Assembly: GCF_030913365.1 (NCBI RefSeq)
Contig: NZ_CP133160.1
Span: 3,262,001 to 3,326,000, forward strand
DNA: 64,000 nucleotides
Direction of reading: 5' to 3'
From: Stenotrophomonas sp. 24(2023)
GTDB taxonomy: Bacteria; Pseudomonadota; Gammaproteobacteria; Xanthomonadales; Xanthomonadaceae
Of the stretch, positions 26,025-34,572 are shown piece after piece. Positions within the stretch are counted from its first letter, which is position 1. Each line of letters begins with the position of its first letter. The notes under the pieces were generated by a model. The model had not been told where the DNA came from. It ran no database searches and worked only from the letters and a program-made list of their open reading frames with translations. The position numbers and the translations under genes are program-made.

Positions 26025-26381
26025 ATGCAGTACGAAGGAAGCTGCCATTGCGGCAGGATCGCATTCACGGTGGAGGCCGAAGCGCCCATCCACGACGTGC
26101 TGGACTGCAACTGTTCGCTGTGCCGGCGCCGCGGCGGCCTGCTGTGGTTCGCGCCCCGCAGCGCCTTCCACCTGGCCACCGATGCGGCGGACGTGGGCAC
26201 CTACCAGTTCCACCAGCACCACATCGACCACCACTACTGCCGCGCCTGTGGCATCGCCCCATACAGCGAGGCGGTCGATCCACGCAGTGGCCAGCCGATG
26301 GTGGCGGTGAACGTGCGGTGCCTGCCGGCGGTGGATCTGGCCACGCTGTCGGTGACGGCGTTCGATGGTGCCAGCCGATGA
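26025..26381 (+). CDS. GFA/CENP-V-type zinc-binding protein
   Basis: A 118-aa single-domain protein of the glutathione-dependent formaldehyde-activating (GFA) family. Zinc-ligand cysteines appear in the usual pattern: CHCG (about 8-11), CNCSLC (about 28-33) and YCRACG (about 71-76). Although named for formaldehyde-glutathione condensation, most members have no proven reaction. ATG at 26025 follows a GGAGG sequence. Its stop overlaps the ATG of the next gene (ATGA), so the two are translationally coupled. Confidence 0.88.
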   Translation: MQYEGSCHCGRIAFTVEAEAPIHDVLDCNCSLCRRRGGLLWFAPRSAFHLATDAADVGTYQFHQHHIDHHYCRACGIAPYSEAVDPRSGQPMVAVNVRCLPAVDLATLSVTAFDGASR

Positions 26382-27190
26382 GGGCGGTGCTGATGCCGGG
26401 GCTGCGCGCAGGCCTGCTGGCAGCGGTGGTGGTGGTGGCCGGCTGCGCCAAAGGCGTGCCGCCCGCCGCCGGCCTGCCGGCGCCGATGGCGGCGATCAAG
26501 CAGGGCAAGGACCAGTTCCTGGCCTATGAACACGAGGCGCGCGTGGAACTGGAGGGCAGCCGCATCGGCCCGCGCCTGCAGGCCCTGGCCGAGGCCTGCC
26601 AGAAGGCACGGTTCGGCGACTGCACGTTGCTGGACATGAATGAAGGGGATTACACGCCCCGCCCGGGCACCGTGCGCCACGAAGCGCAGATCCGGGTCCG
26701 GCTTGCCCCTGCGGGCGTGGCGCCGTTCATCGCGTTGGCCGGCAGCGATGGGCGCATCGCCAACCGGTCCACGCAGGCCGAAGACCTGGCCGTGGCGGTG
26801 GCCGACACCCGCCGCACGCAGGACCGCCTGCAGCGCGAATATGAAAAGCTGTCGGCCCTGCAGCAGCGCGCGGACGTGAAGGTGGCCGACCTGCTGGCCA
26901 TTTCGCAGCGCATGTCGGAAATCGAATCCGGCCTGGAAGCGGCCAACCGCGATGCAGCCCAGCAGCGCCGGCGCATCGATACCCAGCTGGTGACGGTGAA
27001 GCTGGAACCGCCATCGGCCGAAAGCGGCCGCAGCGAGATCGGTGAGGCGCTGCGTGATTTCAGTGGGGTGTTCACCACCAGCGTGGCCTTCGTCATCCGT
27101 GCCGTGGCGGCGCTGATTCCGGTCGGTGGGGTGCTGGCGTTGCTGGGCTGGGGTGCCCGCGCGCTGTGGCGGCGCCGGCGTCGGGCATGA
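26378..27190 (+). CDS. DUF4349-type lipoprotein with C-terminal membrane helix
   Basis: A 270-aa predicted lipoprotein. The signal MRAVLMPGLRAGLLAAVVVVAGC has the lipobox cysteine at residue 23. Residues about 125-205 are rich in heptads (LQREYEKLSALQQRADVKVADLL) and form a probable coiled coil, the DUF4349 hallmark. A hydrophobic helix (about 238-258) and a basic RRRRR end follow. The protein would therefore be held at both ends in the envelope. Function unknown. It overlaps the GFA gene by four bases, although the two products have no obvious shared task. Confidence 0.75.
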   Translation: MRAVLMPGLRAGLLAAVVVVAGCAKGVPPAAGLPAPMAAIKQGKDQFLAYEHEARVELEGSRIGPRLQALAEACQKARFGDCTLLDMNEGDYTPRPGTVRHEAQIRVRLAPAGVAPFIALAGSDGRIANRSTQAEDLAVAVADTRRTQDRLQREYEKLSALQQRADVKVADLLAISQRMSEIESGLEAANRDAAQQRRRIDTQLVTVKLEPPSAESGRSEIGEALRDFSGVFTTSVAFVIRAVAALIPVGGVLALLGWGARALWRRRRRA

Positions 27191-27218
27191 TCGGCGGGCC
27201 GCCGGCGTGCCCGGCGGC

Positions 27219-27512
27219 TCAGCCTTCGTCGGTTTCGTATTCGACGAACACGTCCAGTTCCAGGGCCAGCTCCTGCACCGCGTCGCGCACTTTCTGCGCG
27301 GTGTAGGCGTTGCCCACTTCCACTTCCAGCTCATGGATGCCCGGGCCGATGTCGTCGGACAGCCCCGCCGAGCTGGAGTCATCGTCGTCCATGTGCGGCA
27401 TGAGGTCGTCGGTTTCCTCGACATGCTCGATGCCGTCCAGCCCCAGCAGCAGATCGCTGATGGCGCGTGCATCGTCTTCGGTACCGGTGATTCGCAGTCG
27501 CAGCAGGGACAT
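27219..27512 (-). CDS. Small acidic hypothetical protein
   Basis: A 97-aa protein starting MSLLRLRITG at 27512. The first 25 residues look like a ferredoxin-type beta-alpha-beta start (SDLLLGLDGIEHVEE). The middle is strongly acidic (HMDDDDSS, about 44-51), and the end (VRDAVQELALELDVFVEYE) is a helix-strand. This suggests a small alpha/beta protein of ACT or BON-like shape, but I recognise no family. It sits alone, convergent with the lipoprotein gene 28 bp away, and is followed by the LysR gene on the same strand. Confidence 0.6.
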   Translation of the reverse strand: MSLLRLRITGTEDDARAISDLLLGLDGIEHVEETDDLMPHMDDDDSSSAGLSDDIGPGIHELEVEVGNAYTAQKVRDAVQELALELDVFVEYETDEG

Positions 27513-27580
27513 GGCGGCAGATCGTGGTGGGAACGCCTGCAGCCTAGCCAGCCGGTGGCAAAGGCCGGGTGAGGACCGGT

Positions 27581-28525
27581 TCACGGCGATGTCGGCGGGC
27601 GTCCGAGCAGGCTGGCCGGCAGCGCCGGCACCGGCGCGCGATCGTCCTGCGCCTGCTCCAGCAGCCAGTCGATGAACAGCCGTGCCGCCGGGCCGGGCGG
27701 CTGGTCTTCGGCATGCACCACGTAATAGGCGTAGCGCGCCTTCATCGCCGGCCCCGGCAAGCGCACTACTTCGTAGCGCTGCAGGTAGGGCTGGGCGATG
27801 TGCGTGCGCGCCAGCACAGCGCCCATGCCGTACACCGCTGCGCGCATGGCGTCGGTACTGTCGGAGAACGTGTGGGCCTGCGGCAACGGCGAAGGCGCGC
27901 GCAGGCGCGCATGGCGGAACCAGTCGCGCCAGCCCTGCGGCGACAGGTCGGCCAGCAGCGGCAGTTCGCTGATGCCGGCCGGATCCTGCAGGGCTTCCAC
28001 ACCCGGCAGCGAGGGCGAGGCGACCGGGAACAGTTCGTCATCCATCAGGTGCTGTGCATGCAGGCCCGGCCACTGGCCCATGCCGTAGCGGATGCCGACC
28101 TGCGGCCCGTTCTCGTCATAGCGGTCCAGCCCGCTGCCGGTATGCAGTTCGATGTGTATGTGCGGATGCCGCTGCTGGAACCGTGGCAGGCGGGGCACCA
28201 GCCAGCAGTACGACAGCGAGCGCAGGGTGGCCACGCGCAGCGGCACGCTTTCCGCATCGGGCTGCAGGTGGTGGGCCACTGCGGCGACATCGGCGAAGGC
28301 CGCACTGGCCGCATCGGCCAACTGGCGGCCCTCGGCGGTCAAGCGCACGCCACGGGCGTGGCGCAGGAACAGGCGCGTGTCGAGCACCTCTTCCAGGCGG
28401 CGCACGTGGTGGCTGACCGCACTGGCGGTCAGGTTCAGCTCCTGCGCGGCCTGGGCGAAGTTCGCGTGGCGGGCGGCGACGGCGAATACCCCCAGCGCCG
28501 GCAGCAGGGAAGGGCGTAGCAACAT
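27581..28525 (-). CDS. LysR-family transcriptional regulator (GcvA-like)
   Basis: A 314-aa LysR regulator. The N-terminal winged helix-turn-helix (about 8-65) includes FAQAAQELNLTASAVSHHVR and TRLFLRHARGVRLTAEGR, typical of the GcvA branch. The C-terminal effector domain spans about 92-295. ATG at 28525 (MLLRPSLLP) is used. It is divergent from an EamA transporter gene across 138 bp, the usual arrangement of a LysR regulator with the exporter it controls, so regulation of that transporter by a small molecule is a reasonable inference. I could not pick out a clear T-N11-A site in the gap. Confidence 0.88.
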   Translation of the reverse strand: MLLRPSLLPALGVFAVAARHANFAQAAQELNLTASAVSHHVRRLEEVLDTRLFLRHARGVRLTAEGRQLADAASAAFADVAAVAHHLQPDAESVPLRVATLRSLSYCWLVPRLPRFQQRHPHIHIELHTGSGLDRYDENGPQVGIRYGMGQWPGLHAQHLMDDELFPVASPSLPGVEALQDPAGISELPLLADLSPQGWRDWFRHARLRAPSPLPQAHTFSDSTDAMRAAVYGMGAVLARTHIAQPYLQRYEVVRLPGPAMKARYAYYVVHAEDQPPGPAARLFIDWLLEQAQDDRAPVPALPASLLGRPPTSP

Positions 28526-28663
28526 GACAAGCCTCAAAGCAGATTTGTGGCTGGCAGCGATACTACGCGCTTGTGTGGCGGGCGTCGCGGGCCGATCCTG
28601 TGCGTCACGCAGAGGAGACTGGATGATGAACGGGCAGGCATGGGGCAGCGCGGGAGGTCGGGC

Positions 28664-29536
28664 ATGAACGCGGTGCCACACGCGCAGGAGCGCGACTGGC
28701 GCACGCCGCTGGAACTGACCCTGCTGGGCGCCATCTGGGGCTGTTCGTTCCTGTTCATGCGCGTGGCGGTGCCCTCGTTCGGCCCGTTCGCCCTGGTGGA
28801 GGTGCGGCTGGTGCTGGGCGCGCTGGTCCTGATGCCCTTCCTGTGGCGTGCCCGCGCCCAGTTTCCGGCGCGCCGCTGGCTGTGGCTGGCACCGATCGGG
28901 CTGATCAATTCCGGCCTGCCCTTCGTGCTGTTCGCCTATTCGGCCGAACAGGCCCCGGCCGCCATCGGTGCCATCTGCAATGCGATGACCGTGCTGTTCG
29001 CCGCGTTGATCGCTTTCCTGTTCTTTGGCGAGAAGATCGGCATGCGCCGCGCCGGCGCGCTGCTGGTCGGCTTTGCCGGGGTGGTGGTGCTGGCCACGGC
29101 CAAGGTGTCCGGGCTGAGCATCGGCATGGCGGTGGTGGCCGGTGCGGCGGCATCGTTGCTGTACGGCCTGGGCGTGAACCTGGTCAAGCGGCACATGACC
29201 GGCCTGCCATCGGCCGCGGCGGCGGCCGCCACGCTGGGTTGCGCTTCGTTGTGGATGCTGCCGCTGGCCATCACCCACTGGCCGCAGGCGGCGGTGCCGG
29301 GCAAGGCCTGGGCCGCAGCGATCGCGCTGGGCGTGGCCTGCACCGGGCTGGCGTTCCTGATGTTCTACCGCCTGATCGGCCGCATCGGCCCCTCGCGCGC
29401 CTCGACGGTGACCTACGTGATCCCGCTGTTCGGCGCGGCCTTCGCCTGGCTGTTCCTGGACGAGCCGGTGACCGTGCAGATGGTGCTGGCCGGCGCGTTG
29501 ATCCTGGGCAGCGTGGCGGTCAGCCAGAAGGGGTGA
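28664..29536 (+). CDS. EamA/DMT-family transporter
   Basis: A 290-aa membrane protein with ten hydrophobic helices in two EamA repeats (about 15-140 and 150-285). Motifs: LLGAIWGCSFLFMRVAVPSF near the start and STVTYVIPLFGAAFAWLFL (about 248-266) in the second repeat. ATG at 28664 has GGGAGG upstream; in-frame earlier starts give a non-hydrophobic extension. Probably a metabolite exporter under control of the divergent LysR gene. It is not closely similar to the EamA protein at 14687. Confidence 0.88.
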   Translation: MNAVPHAQERDWRTPLELTLLGAIWGCSFLFMRVAVPSFGPFALVEVRLVLGALVLMPFLWRARAQFPARRWLWLAPIGLINSGLPFVLFAYSAEQAPAAIGAICNAMTVLFAALIAFLFFGEKIGMRRAGALLVGFAGVVVLATAKVSGLSIGMAVVAGAAASLLYGLGVNLVKRHMTGLPSAAAAAATLGCASLWMLPLAITHWPQAAVPGKAWAAAIALGVACTGLAFLMFYRLIGRIGPSRASTVTYVIPLFGAAFAWLFLDEPVTVQMVLAGALILGSVAVSQKG

Positions 29537-29624
29537 GGTTTGCCGCACAACTGCACGGGTAGCGCCGTGCGCTGCCCGGCAGCGTCATTGATGCTTGCGC
29601 GCACGGCGGTGGATGTTGATCTGT

Positions 29625-29815
29625 GTCCGCCTTGGAGCGAGCCGAGCACCACAGGTCCGGCGAGGGCGAAGAGGCGCGGCTGTCTGAGCGTAGCGAGTTC
29701 CGCGCCGTCCCTCGACGGATCGAGGAGCGCAGGGAACCGGCGCGCAGCGCCGGCTCGCGGACGGCGGCGCGTTTCTTTTGGTTACTTTTCTTTGCGCGGG
29801 CAAAGAAAAGTGACA
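29625..29815 (+). repeat. Dispersed structured repeat, copy A
   Basis: This fills most of the 331-bp gap between the convergent EamA and cyclophilin genes (29537-29867). It is roughly three-quarters identical by eye to 35147-35329. It has three hairpins: 29673-29679 with 29700-29706; 29737-29743 with 29747-29753 (3-nt loop); and a perfect 12-bp stem, 29784-29795 with 29800-29811, around GCGG. The same three stems form in copy B with compensating base changes. The small open frames inside do not stay in register between the copies. The rest of the gap (29537-29624 and 29816-29867) shows nothing clear. Confidence 0.8.
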
Positions 29816-29867
29816 CCCATGAACGATGAAGTGCCTTCAGCACGCGCCAAGCGCGAAAACCGAAGCC

Positions 29868-30770
29868 TTACCGCACCGGCACCGGAATGTTGCACAGGTC
29901 GATATGCCCGGCCGGACGCTTGTAGAAATCATCCACCCGGTTGCGCCGTGCCTCGACCGTAGCGGCGAACGTCTTGGACTCGGTACGCAGCACCTGGATC
30001 GGTGTGCGCTCGGCCACCGGCACATCGCTGGCGCGCCGGATCGATACGATCGGCGTGCGCAGCGCCGGGTCGGTATAGAACCCCATCGGTGCCGGCCCGC
30101 GTGGAATCGCGCTGAGCAGTTCCATGCCCTTCAGCACGCGGCCGACCACGGTGATGTTGCGGTCCAGCTGGCGCGGCGACTGGCCGGTCACCACATACAG
30201 TTCGGCACCGATGCTGCTGTCTTCCTCGTTGTTGCGGCCCGCGCCCAGCGCGCCATAGCAGTGCGCCAGCCAGGCCTTGCCGGTCTTCGGATCCTGGCCG
30301 ACCGGGAAGCCGTCCACGAACCCGGTCTGCGGTGCCCAGCCATCGTGGTCGGGCAGCACGCTCACCTTCAGGCCGGCGCTGGCCCGCTCGAACTCGGCCG
30401 GCAGCTTGCGCGCGGCGCTGCCGAACGGCCGGGCCTTGGCCGCGTCATCGGCGTCGGCATCGCCGAACTGCACCACGAAGTTGTCCTGCGAGCGGTAGAT
30501 GCTGGTGCCGTCCCAGAAGTGCTCGTGGGCGAAGGTCTGGATGTTGGCGGCATGGCGCGGGGCGAACTGCGGCGCCAGTTCGATGATCACCCGACCGGCC
30601 GGCAGGTCCATGTACAGCAGGTTCTGCGGGTCCGGGGTGCGCCAGTCGGCGTCGATGGACGCGGCCAGGATCTGCTGCGGGCTGCGGTAGGGCGTGGCGG
30701 CGCTGGCCAGTACAGGCAGCAGGCAGGCCAGGGCGAGGGCGGTCAGGGCAGGACGATGACGGTGCGGCAT
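29868..30770 (-). CDS. Periplasmic cyclophilin-type peptidyl-prolyl isomerase
   Basis: A 300-aa exported protein. The signal peptide (about 1-24, ending LASA) precedes a cyclophilin domain (about 45-235). Family features are the N-terminal strand [22 protein letters not shown], the segment [20 protein letters not shown], and [16 protein letters not shown] near the end. The usual FH.R catalytic run appears as [13 protein letters not shown], with R and Q kept. Compared with classic PpiA (about 190 aa) it has extra insertions and a C-terminal extension of about 60 residues. It may assist outer-membrane or secreted protein folding. Confidence 0.85.
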   Translation of the reverse strand: MPHRHRPALTALALACLLPVLASAATPYRSPQQILAASIDADWRTPDPQNLLYMDLPAGRVIIELAPQFAPRHAANIQTFAHEHFWDGTSIYRSQDNFVVQFGDADADDAAKARPFGSAARKLPAEFERASAGLKVSVLPDHDGWAPQTGFVDGFPVGQDPKTGKAWLAHCYGALGAGRNNEEDSSIGAELYVVTGQSPRQLDRNITVVGRVLKGMELLSAIPRGPAPMGFYTDPALRTPIVSIRRASDVPVAERTPIQVLRTESKTFAATVEARRNRVDDFYKRPAGHIDLCNIPVPVR

Positions 30771-30869
30771 GGGTTCCCCGGAACATGAACGAGCCCCGAT
30801 TCTGCGCGCACGCCCCGGTGGCCGCCAGCCGGGGATGACTAACGACACATTCGCTATACCGGACTTCGT

Positions 30870-30892
30870 ACTACTGTTGACTTCAACGTAGT
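30870..30892. promoter_or_regulatory. Candidate PadR operator
   Basis: An interrupted palindrome: ACTAC, one base, GTTGA, CT, TCAAC, GTAGT (30870-30892). It ends 12 bases before the padR-like ATG. PadR-type repressors usually bind such sites over their own promoter, and CTATAC at about 30854-30859 could be the -10 just upstream. Confidence 0.5.
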
Positions 30893-30904
30893 GGAGGGCC
30901 GGGC

Positions 30905-31270
30905 ATGTCCGAAGACGACATCCACCTGAAGAAGTTCCAGAAGGAACTCAGCGCCGGAACGGTATCGCTGGCCCTGCTGGCAGTGCTGGCGCGGGCGGGG
31001 GAGCCGCTGTATGGCTACCTCATCGCCAAGGAACTGGAGCGCGTGGGTGAGGGCGTGCTGAGCGGCAAGCAGAGCGCGCTGTACCCGGTGCTGCGCAACC
31101 TGGAAGGCGCCGGCCTGCTGGAAAGCCATGTCGAGCCGTCCAGCAGCGGACCGCCGCGGCGCTATTACCGCATCAATGAACGCGGCCGCCAGGTGCTGGT
31201 GCAGTGGCGCCAGGCCTGGCAGGCCACCCGCGATTCCGTCGATTCCGTGTTGGAGGGGGTACCGCAATGA
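30905..31270 (+). CDS. PadR-family transcriptional regulator
   Basis: A 121-aa winged-helix regulator of the PadR family. The DNA-binding part covers about 18-95: LALLAVLARAGEPLYGYLI, then the recognition region SGKQSALYPVLRNLEGAGLLES, then the wing PPRRYYRINERGR. A short C-terminal helix serves dimerisation, as in the PadR-s2 class. Its stop overlaps the ATG of the downstream membrane-protein gene (ATGA), so the two are co-transcribed. The palindrome before its start suggests autorepression. The signal is unknown; related pairs respond to envelope stress or cationic compounds. Confidence 0.9.
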   Translation: MSEDDIHLKKFQKELSAGTVSLALLAVLARAGEPLYGYLIAKELERVGEGVLSGKQSALYPVLRNLEGAGLLESHVEPSSSGPPRRYYRINERGRQVLVQWRQAWQATRDSVDSVLEGVPQ

Positions 31271-32256
31271 ACGACCCGAGCCCGGCAGGCACCGCCCTGC
31301 CCACCACCATTCCGCAGTACCTGGCACAGCTGCGCACGGCACTGGAGGGCGCCGACCCGGCCATGGTGCAGGATGCCCTGTACGACGCCGAGGAATACCT
31401 GCGCTCGGAACTGGCCGCGCAGCCGGGCCGCAGCGAGGCGGAGGTGATCGCCGATGTCGCCGGCAGCTATGGCGCGCCCGATGAAGTGGCCGAGATCTAC
31501 CGTGCAACCGAGATCACGGTGAACCGGGCGCTGCGCACGCCGCGTGCCGATACCGGGCCTGTCCTGCGCGCCGCCGCCGAGGCCAGCGGGGTTGCCCCGG
31601 CCGCGCCGCCGCCGGCACCGGTGCCGCGTTCGCTGCTGGCGCGCTTCTTCGGCGTGATGGCCGATCCGCACAGCTACGGCGCGCTGTTCTACATGCTGCT
31701 GTCGCTGGCCACGGGCATCTTCTTCTTCACCTGGGTGGTGACCGGCCTGTCGCTGTCGCTGGGCCTGCTGATCCTGATCATCGGCGTGCCGCTGACGGTG
31801 CTGTTCTTCGGCTCGGTGCGCGGGCTGGCACTGCTGGAAGGGCGCCTGGTGGAAGCGCTGCTGGGTGAGCGCATGCCACGCCGGCCGCGCTATACCGACC
31901 GCAGCCGGACCTGGTTGCAGCGCATCGGCGACATGTTCACCGACGGCCGTACCTGGCTGACCCTGCTGTACTTCGTGCTGATGCTGCCGCTGGGCACCGT
32001 CTACTTCTCCATCGCAGTGACGCTGCTGTCGCTGTCGCTGGGCTTCCTGTGGGCACCGGTGGCAGCACTGTTCAGTGGGGGTATCCCCGGGCTGTACATC
32101 GACGGCGTGAACGTTCTGCCGGGGGCGGTGTCACCGCTGTTCGGGCTGCTGGTGGCCGCAGTGGGGGCGGTGCTGCTGGTGCTGACGATGCATCTGGCGC
32201 GCGGGGTCGGCAAGCTGCATGCGCAGATCGCCAAGCACCTGCTGGTGCGGCTGTAA
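31267..32256 (+). CDS. Membrane protein with N-terminal HAAS/DUF1700-like domain
   Basis: A 329-aa protein co-translated with PadR. The N-terminal cytosolic part (about 15-85) has the pattern of HAAS-type domains (YLAQLRTALEGADPAMVQDALYDAEEYL, EVIADVAGSYGAPDEVAEIY). It pairs with PadR regulators in many bacteria. A linker follows, then about four to six hydrophobic helices in two sensor-like blocks (about 135-195 and 235-325). Its domain order suggests that the protein senses membrane state and modulates PadR, which is inference from the family. It carries no enzymatic motif that I can see. Confidence 0.8.
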   Translation: MNDPSPAGTALPTTIPQYLAQLRTALEGADPAMVQDALYDAEEYLRSELAAQPGRSEAEVIADVAGSYGAPDEVAEIYRATEITVNRALRTPRADTGPVLRAAAEASGVAPAAPPPAPVPRSLLARFFGVMADPHSYGALFYMLLSLATGIFFFTWVVTGLSLSLGLLILIIGVPLTVLFFGSVRGLALLEGRLVEALLGERMPRRPRYTDRSRTWLQRIGDMFTDGRTWLTLLYFVLMLPLGTVYFSIAVTLLSLSLGFLWAPVAALFSGGIPGLYIDGVNVLPGAVSPLFGLLVAAVGAVLLVLTMHLARGVGKLHAQIAKHLLVRL

Positions 32257-32277
32257 GCGGGAATCCACGCCTGGGGA

Positions 32278-32415
32278 GGTGCCAACCTTGGTCGGCACGA
32301 TCCCTCAGCGCAGGGGCGCTTGGCGGGCTTTGCTTTGGTAGGTGCCAACCTTGGTTGGCACGATCCATCAGGTACCGGGATTCAAGGTGGAGCGCCAACC
32401 ACGGTTGGCATCTAC
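32278..32415. repeat. GTAG repeats of a second sequence type, partly inverted
   Basis: Three units share a GCCAACC / GGTTGGC stem: 32278-32298 (one mismatch), 32338-32361 (with a GTAG head) and 32392-32415 (inverted, ending CTAC). The second and third face each other and could form one long hairpin. They fill the gap between the membrane-protein gene and the convergent PHA depolymerase. This looks like another SMAG subfamily, different from the ATCCACGC type. Confidence 0.75.
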
Positions 32416-32439
32416 CAGGGCGTACCGACCAAGGGCGGT

Positions 32440-33747
32440 TTACCCCGCCTTGCGGCGCAGCGGGGTGACGTTGCTCTTCTTCTTCGACACCTTGGCCACC
32501 GGTGCTTCGGCATGGGCGGCGAAGAAATCACGCACCTTCGGGTACACCACTTCGCGCCAGCGACGGCCGCTGAAGATGCCGTAGTGGCCTGCGCCTTCGA
32601 CAAGGAAATGTTCGCGGCGCGTGGCGTCGATGCCGGTGCACAGGGCCTGCGCGGCCTCGGTCTGGCCGACACCGGCGATGTCATCCAGCTCGCCTTCGAT
32701 GCTCAGCAGCGCGGTATCGCGGATGGCGGAGGGATCGACCTTCTCGCCGTTGACCACCCATTCCCCGCGCGGCAGCAGGAAGTCCTGGAACACCACCGAA
32801 ATCGTGTCCAGGTAGTACTTGGCCGGCATGTCCAGCACGGCGTTGTACTCGTCGTAGAAACGACGGTGGGCGTCGGCGTCTTCCAGGTCGCCCTTGACCA
32901 GGTCGGTATAGAAATCCCAGTGCGAGCTGAAGTGGCGGCTGGGGTTCATCGACAGGAAGCCGGCGTGCTGCAGGAAGCCCGGGTACACGCGGCGGCCGGC
33001 ACCGGGGTAGCCCGGTGGCACGGTGTGGATGACGTTGTTCTCGAACCACGACAGCGGGTTCTGCGTGGCCAGGTTGTTGACCGCAGTGGGGCTGCAGCGT
33101 GCATCGATCGGCCCGCCCATCATCACCAGCGAGCGCGGGGTGGGTTCGCCACGGCTGGCCATCAGCGAAACGGCCGCCAGCACCGGCACGGTGGGCTGGC
33201 AGACGCTGACCACGTGCAGGCGCTCCACGCCCAGGTGGCGGATGAATTCCTGGATGTAGGCTATGTAATCGTCCAGCCCGAACTCGCCTTCGCTGGCCGG
33301 TACCATGCGCGCATCGACCCAATCGGTCACATAGACGCGGTGGTCGCGCAGCAGGGTGCGCACGGTGTCGCGCAGCAGGGTGGCGTGGTGGCCGGACAAC
33401 GGCGCCACCACCAGCACGAACGGCTGGTTGAGCATGGTGTGCAGCTGGTCGGCTTCGTTGCTGTGGCGCTTGAAGCGCAGCAGCTTGCAGAACGGCTTGC
33501 TCACTTCCTCGTGCACGACGATCGGCACGCGCTCGCCCTCGACATCGATTTCGTTGATGCCCCATTCGGGCTTCTCGTAATCCTTGCCGATGCGATGGAA
33601 CAGCTCATTGACCGCCGCCAGCCGGTCAGCGCCGGGCATCTGCGACCACCAATGGTTCGGATTGGTGAAGAAGCGGGCGTTGGCCTGGGCCTGGTGCACC
33701 CACGGGGCGAGCAGGTTGCGGGTCAGTTCGTGCAGTTGATAGAGCAT
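32440..33747 (-). CDS. phaZ: Intracellular polyhydroxyalkanoate depolymerase
   Basis: A 435-aa alpha/beta hydrolase of the intracellular PhaZ family, which mobilises stored polyhydroxybutyrate. MLYQLHELTRNLLAPW at the start and SLVMMGGPIDARCSPTAVN in the middle are typical. The nucleophile elbow reads SVCQPTVP (Cys near residue 184 in place of Ser), as in PhaZ1-type enzymes. GHYGIFSG near the C-terminus contains the catalytic His. The basic tail (KKKSNVTPLRRKAG) is short. No phaC synthase is nearby. ATG at 33747 is chosen; a partial palindrome overlaps it. Confidence 0.88.
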   Translation of the reverse strand: MLYQLHELTRNLLAPWVHQAQANARFFTNPNHWWSQMPGADRLAAVNELFHRIGKDYEKPEWGINEIDVEGERVPIVVHEEVSKPFCKLLRFKRHSNEADQLHTMLNQPFVLVVAPLSGHHATLLRDTVRTLLRDHRVYVTDWVDARMVPASEGEFGLDDYIAYIQEFIRHLGVERLHVVSVCQPTVPVLAAVSLMASRGEPTPRSLVMMGGPIDARCSPTAVNNLATQNPLSWFENNVIHTVPPGYPGAGRRVYPGFLQHAGFLSMNPSRHFSSHWDFYTDLVKGDLEDADAHRRFYDEYNAVLDMPAKYYLDTISVVFQDFLLPRGEWVVNGEKVDPSAIRDTALLSIEGELDDIAGVGQTEAAQALCTGIDATRREHFLVEGAGHYGIFSGRRWREVVYPKVRDFFAAHAEAPVAKVSKKKSNVTPLRRKAG

Positions 33748-33770
33748 GACGACCGAATATGTATGGTCAT
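33746..33770. promoter_or_regulatory. Possible operator at the phaZ start
   Basis: ATGAC/GACC at the left and GGTCAT at the right, about ten bases apart, form an imperfect inverted repeat overlapping the phaZ ATG. It could be a repressor site. The evidence is weak. Confidence 0.3.
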
Positions 33771-33840
33771 ATGTTGCCGCGCAGCATAACGCATCCCGGC
33801 GTCCCACAGGTTAAGCCGGCTGAAAATAATGAATCCGGAT

Positions 33841-34431
33841 TCACATCCTTTCAAGGGCCGCCGCATCGCCTGCCAGGGCGGGGCCGAGCCAGCAGTGCGA
33901 CCCTGCCGGCTGCAGGCCGTGGCGACCCAGCTCGCGCCGGTACCAGCGCGCCGGGCGGGGCTGGAAGCCCTCGTGGTCGCCCTCGAAGTCATCCTCGGCG
34001 GCGAAGGTTTCCAGGAACGCCACGCCCCCGGTCAGCTCGGCCAGCCCGGCCAGGCCCGCACGCAGTTCGCGGTTGGGCACGTAGTGCATCACGTCCGAGC
34101 AGACCAGCAGGTCCACCGGTGCGCAGGGGCGCAGCCAGGCGAAATCCCCGAAACCGGCCAGGTGCAGGTTGCGGGTGCGTCCGTAGCGGCGCACAGCGTA
34201 CTCGCTGCTGTCAAAGCCCAGATACTCGACCTTCGGACGCAGCTTCAGCAGCGGTGCGCGCCAGGCGCCTTCGCCGCAGCCGATGTCCAGCACGCTGCGC
34301 ACCGGCCGCTCGAGGTAGTACTCGGCCGTGGCCACGGCCAGGGCCACCTTGCGGGCCAGGCGCGCGGCGCCACCGATGTCGGCGCGGCGGTACCAGCGCT
34401 GGAAATAGGCGGCGTCGTAGGTCTTGTCCAT
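33841..34431 (-). CDS. Class I SAM-dependent methyltransferase
   Basis: A 196-aa methyltransferase with the Rossmann SAM site VLDIGCGEGAW (about 49-59), the acidic end of strand 2 (LGFDSS, about 74-79) and motif IV (LLVCSDVMHYVP, about 108-119). ATG at 34431 (MDKTYDAAYF) is used; four extra residues come from an upstream in-frame ATG. The substrate is unknown, and the short C-terminal half leaves little room for a substrate domain. It lies downstream of phaZ's divergent region and runs the same way as phaZ, 93 bp away, probably with its own promoter. Confidence 0.82.
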   Translation of the reverse strand: MDKTYDAAYFQRWYRRADIGGAARLARKVALAVATAEYYLERPVRSVLDIGCGEGAWRAPLLKLRPKVEYLGFDSSEYAVRRYGRTRNLHLAGFGDFAWLRPCAPVDLLVCSDVMHYVPNRELRAGLAGLAELTGGVAFLETFAAEDDFEGDHEGFQPRPARWYRRELGRHGLQPAGSHCWLGPALAGDAAALERM

Positions 34432-34572
34432 GGGGCAGGGCACGCTGAAGGTGAAAACGGCGCCTATCGTACGGGGTCGCGGCGATGGGTGTGGCGATTG
34501 GTCGCGGCAGCCACCCAGGGGAGGCCTCTACTGCGACAATAGTCCCTTCCCGCCAGCCGCCGGAGCGAGCGC

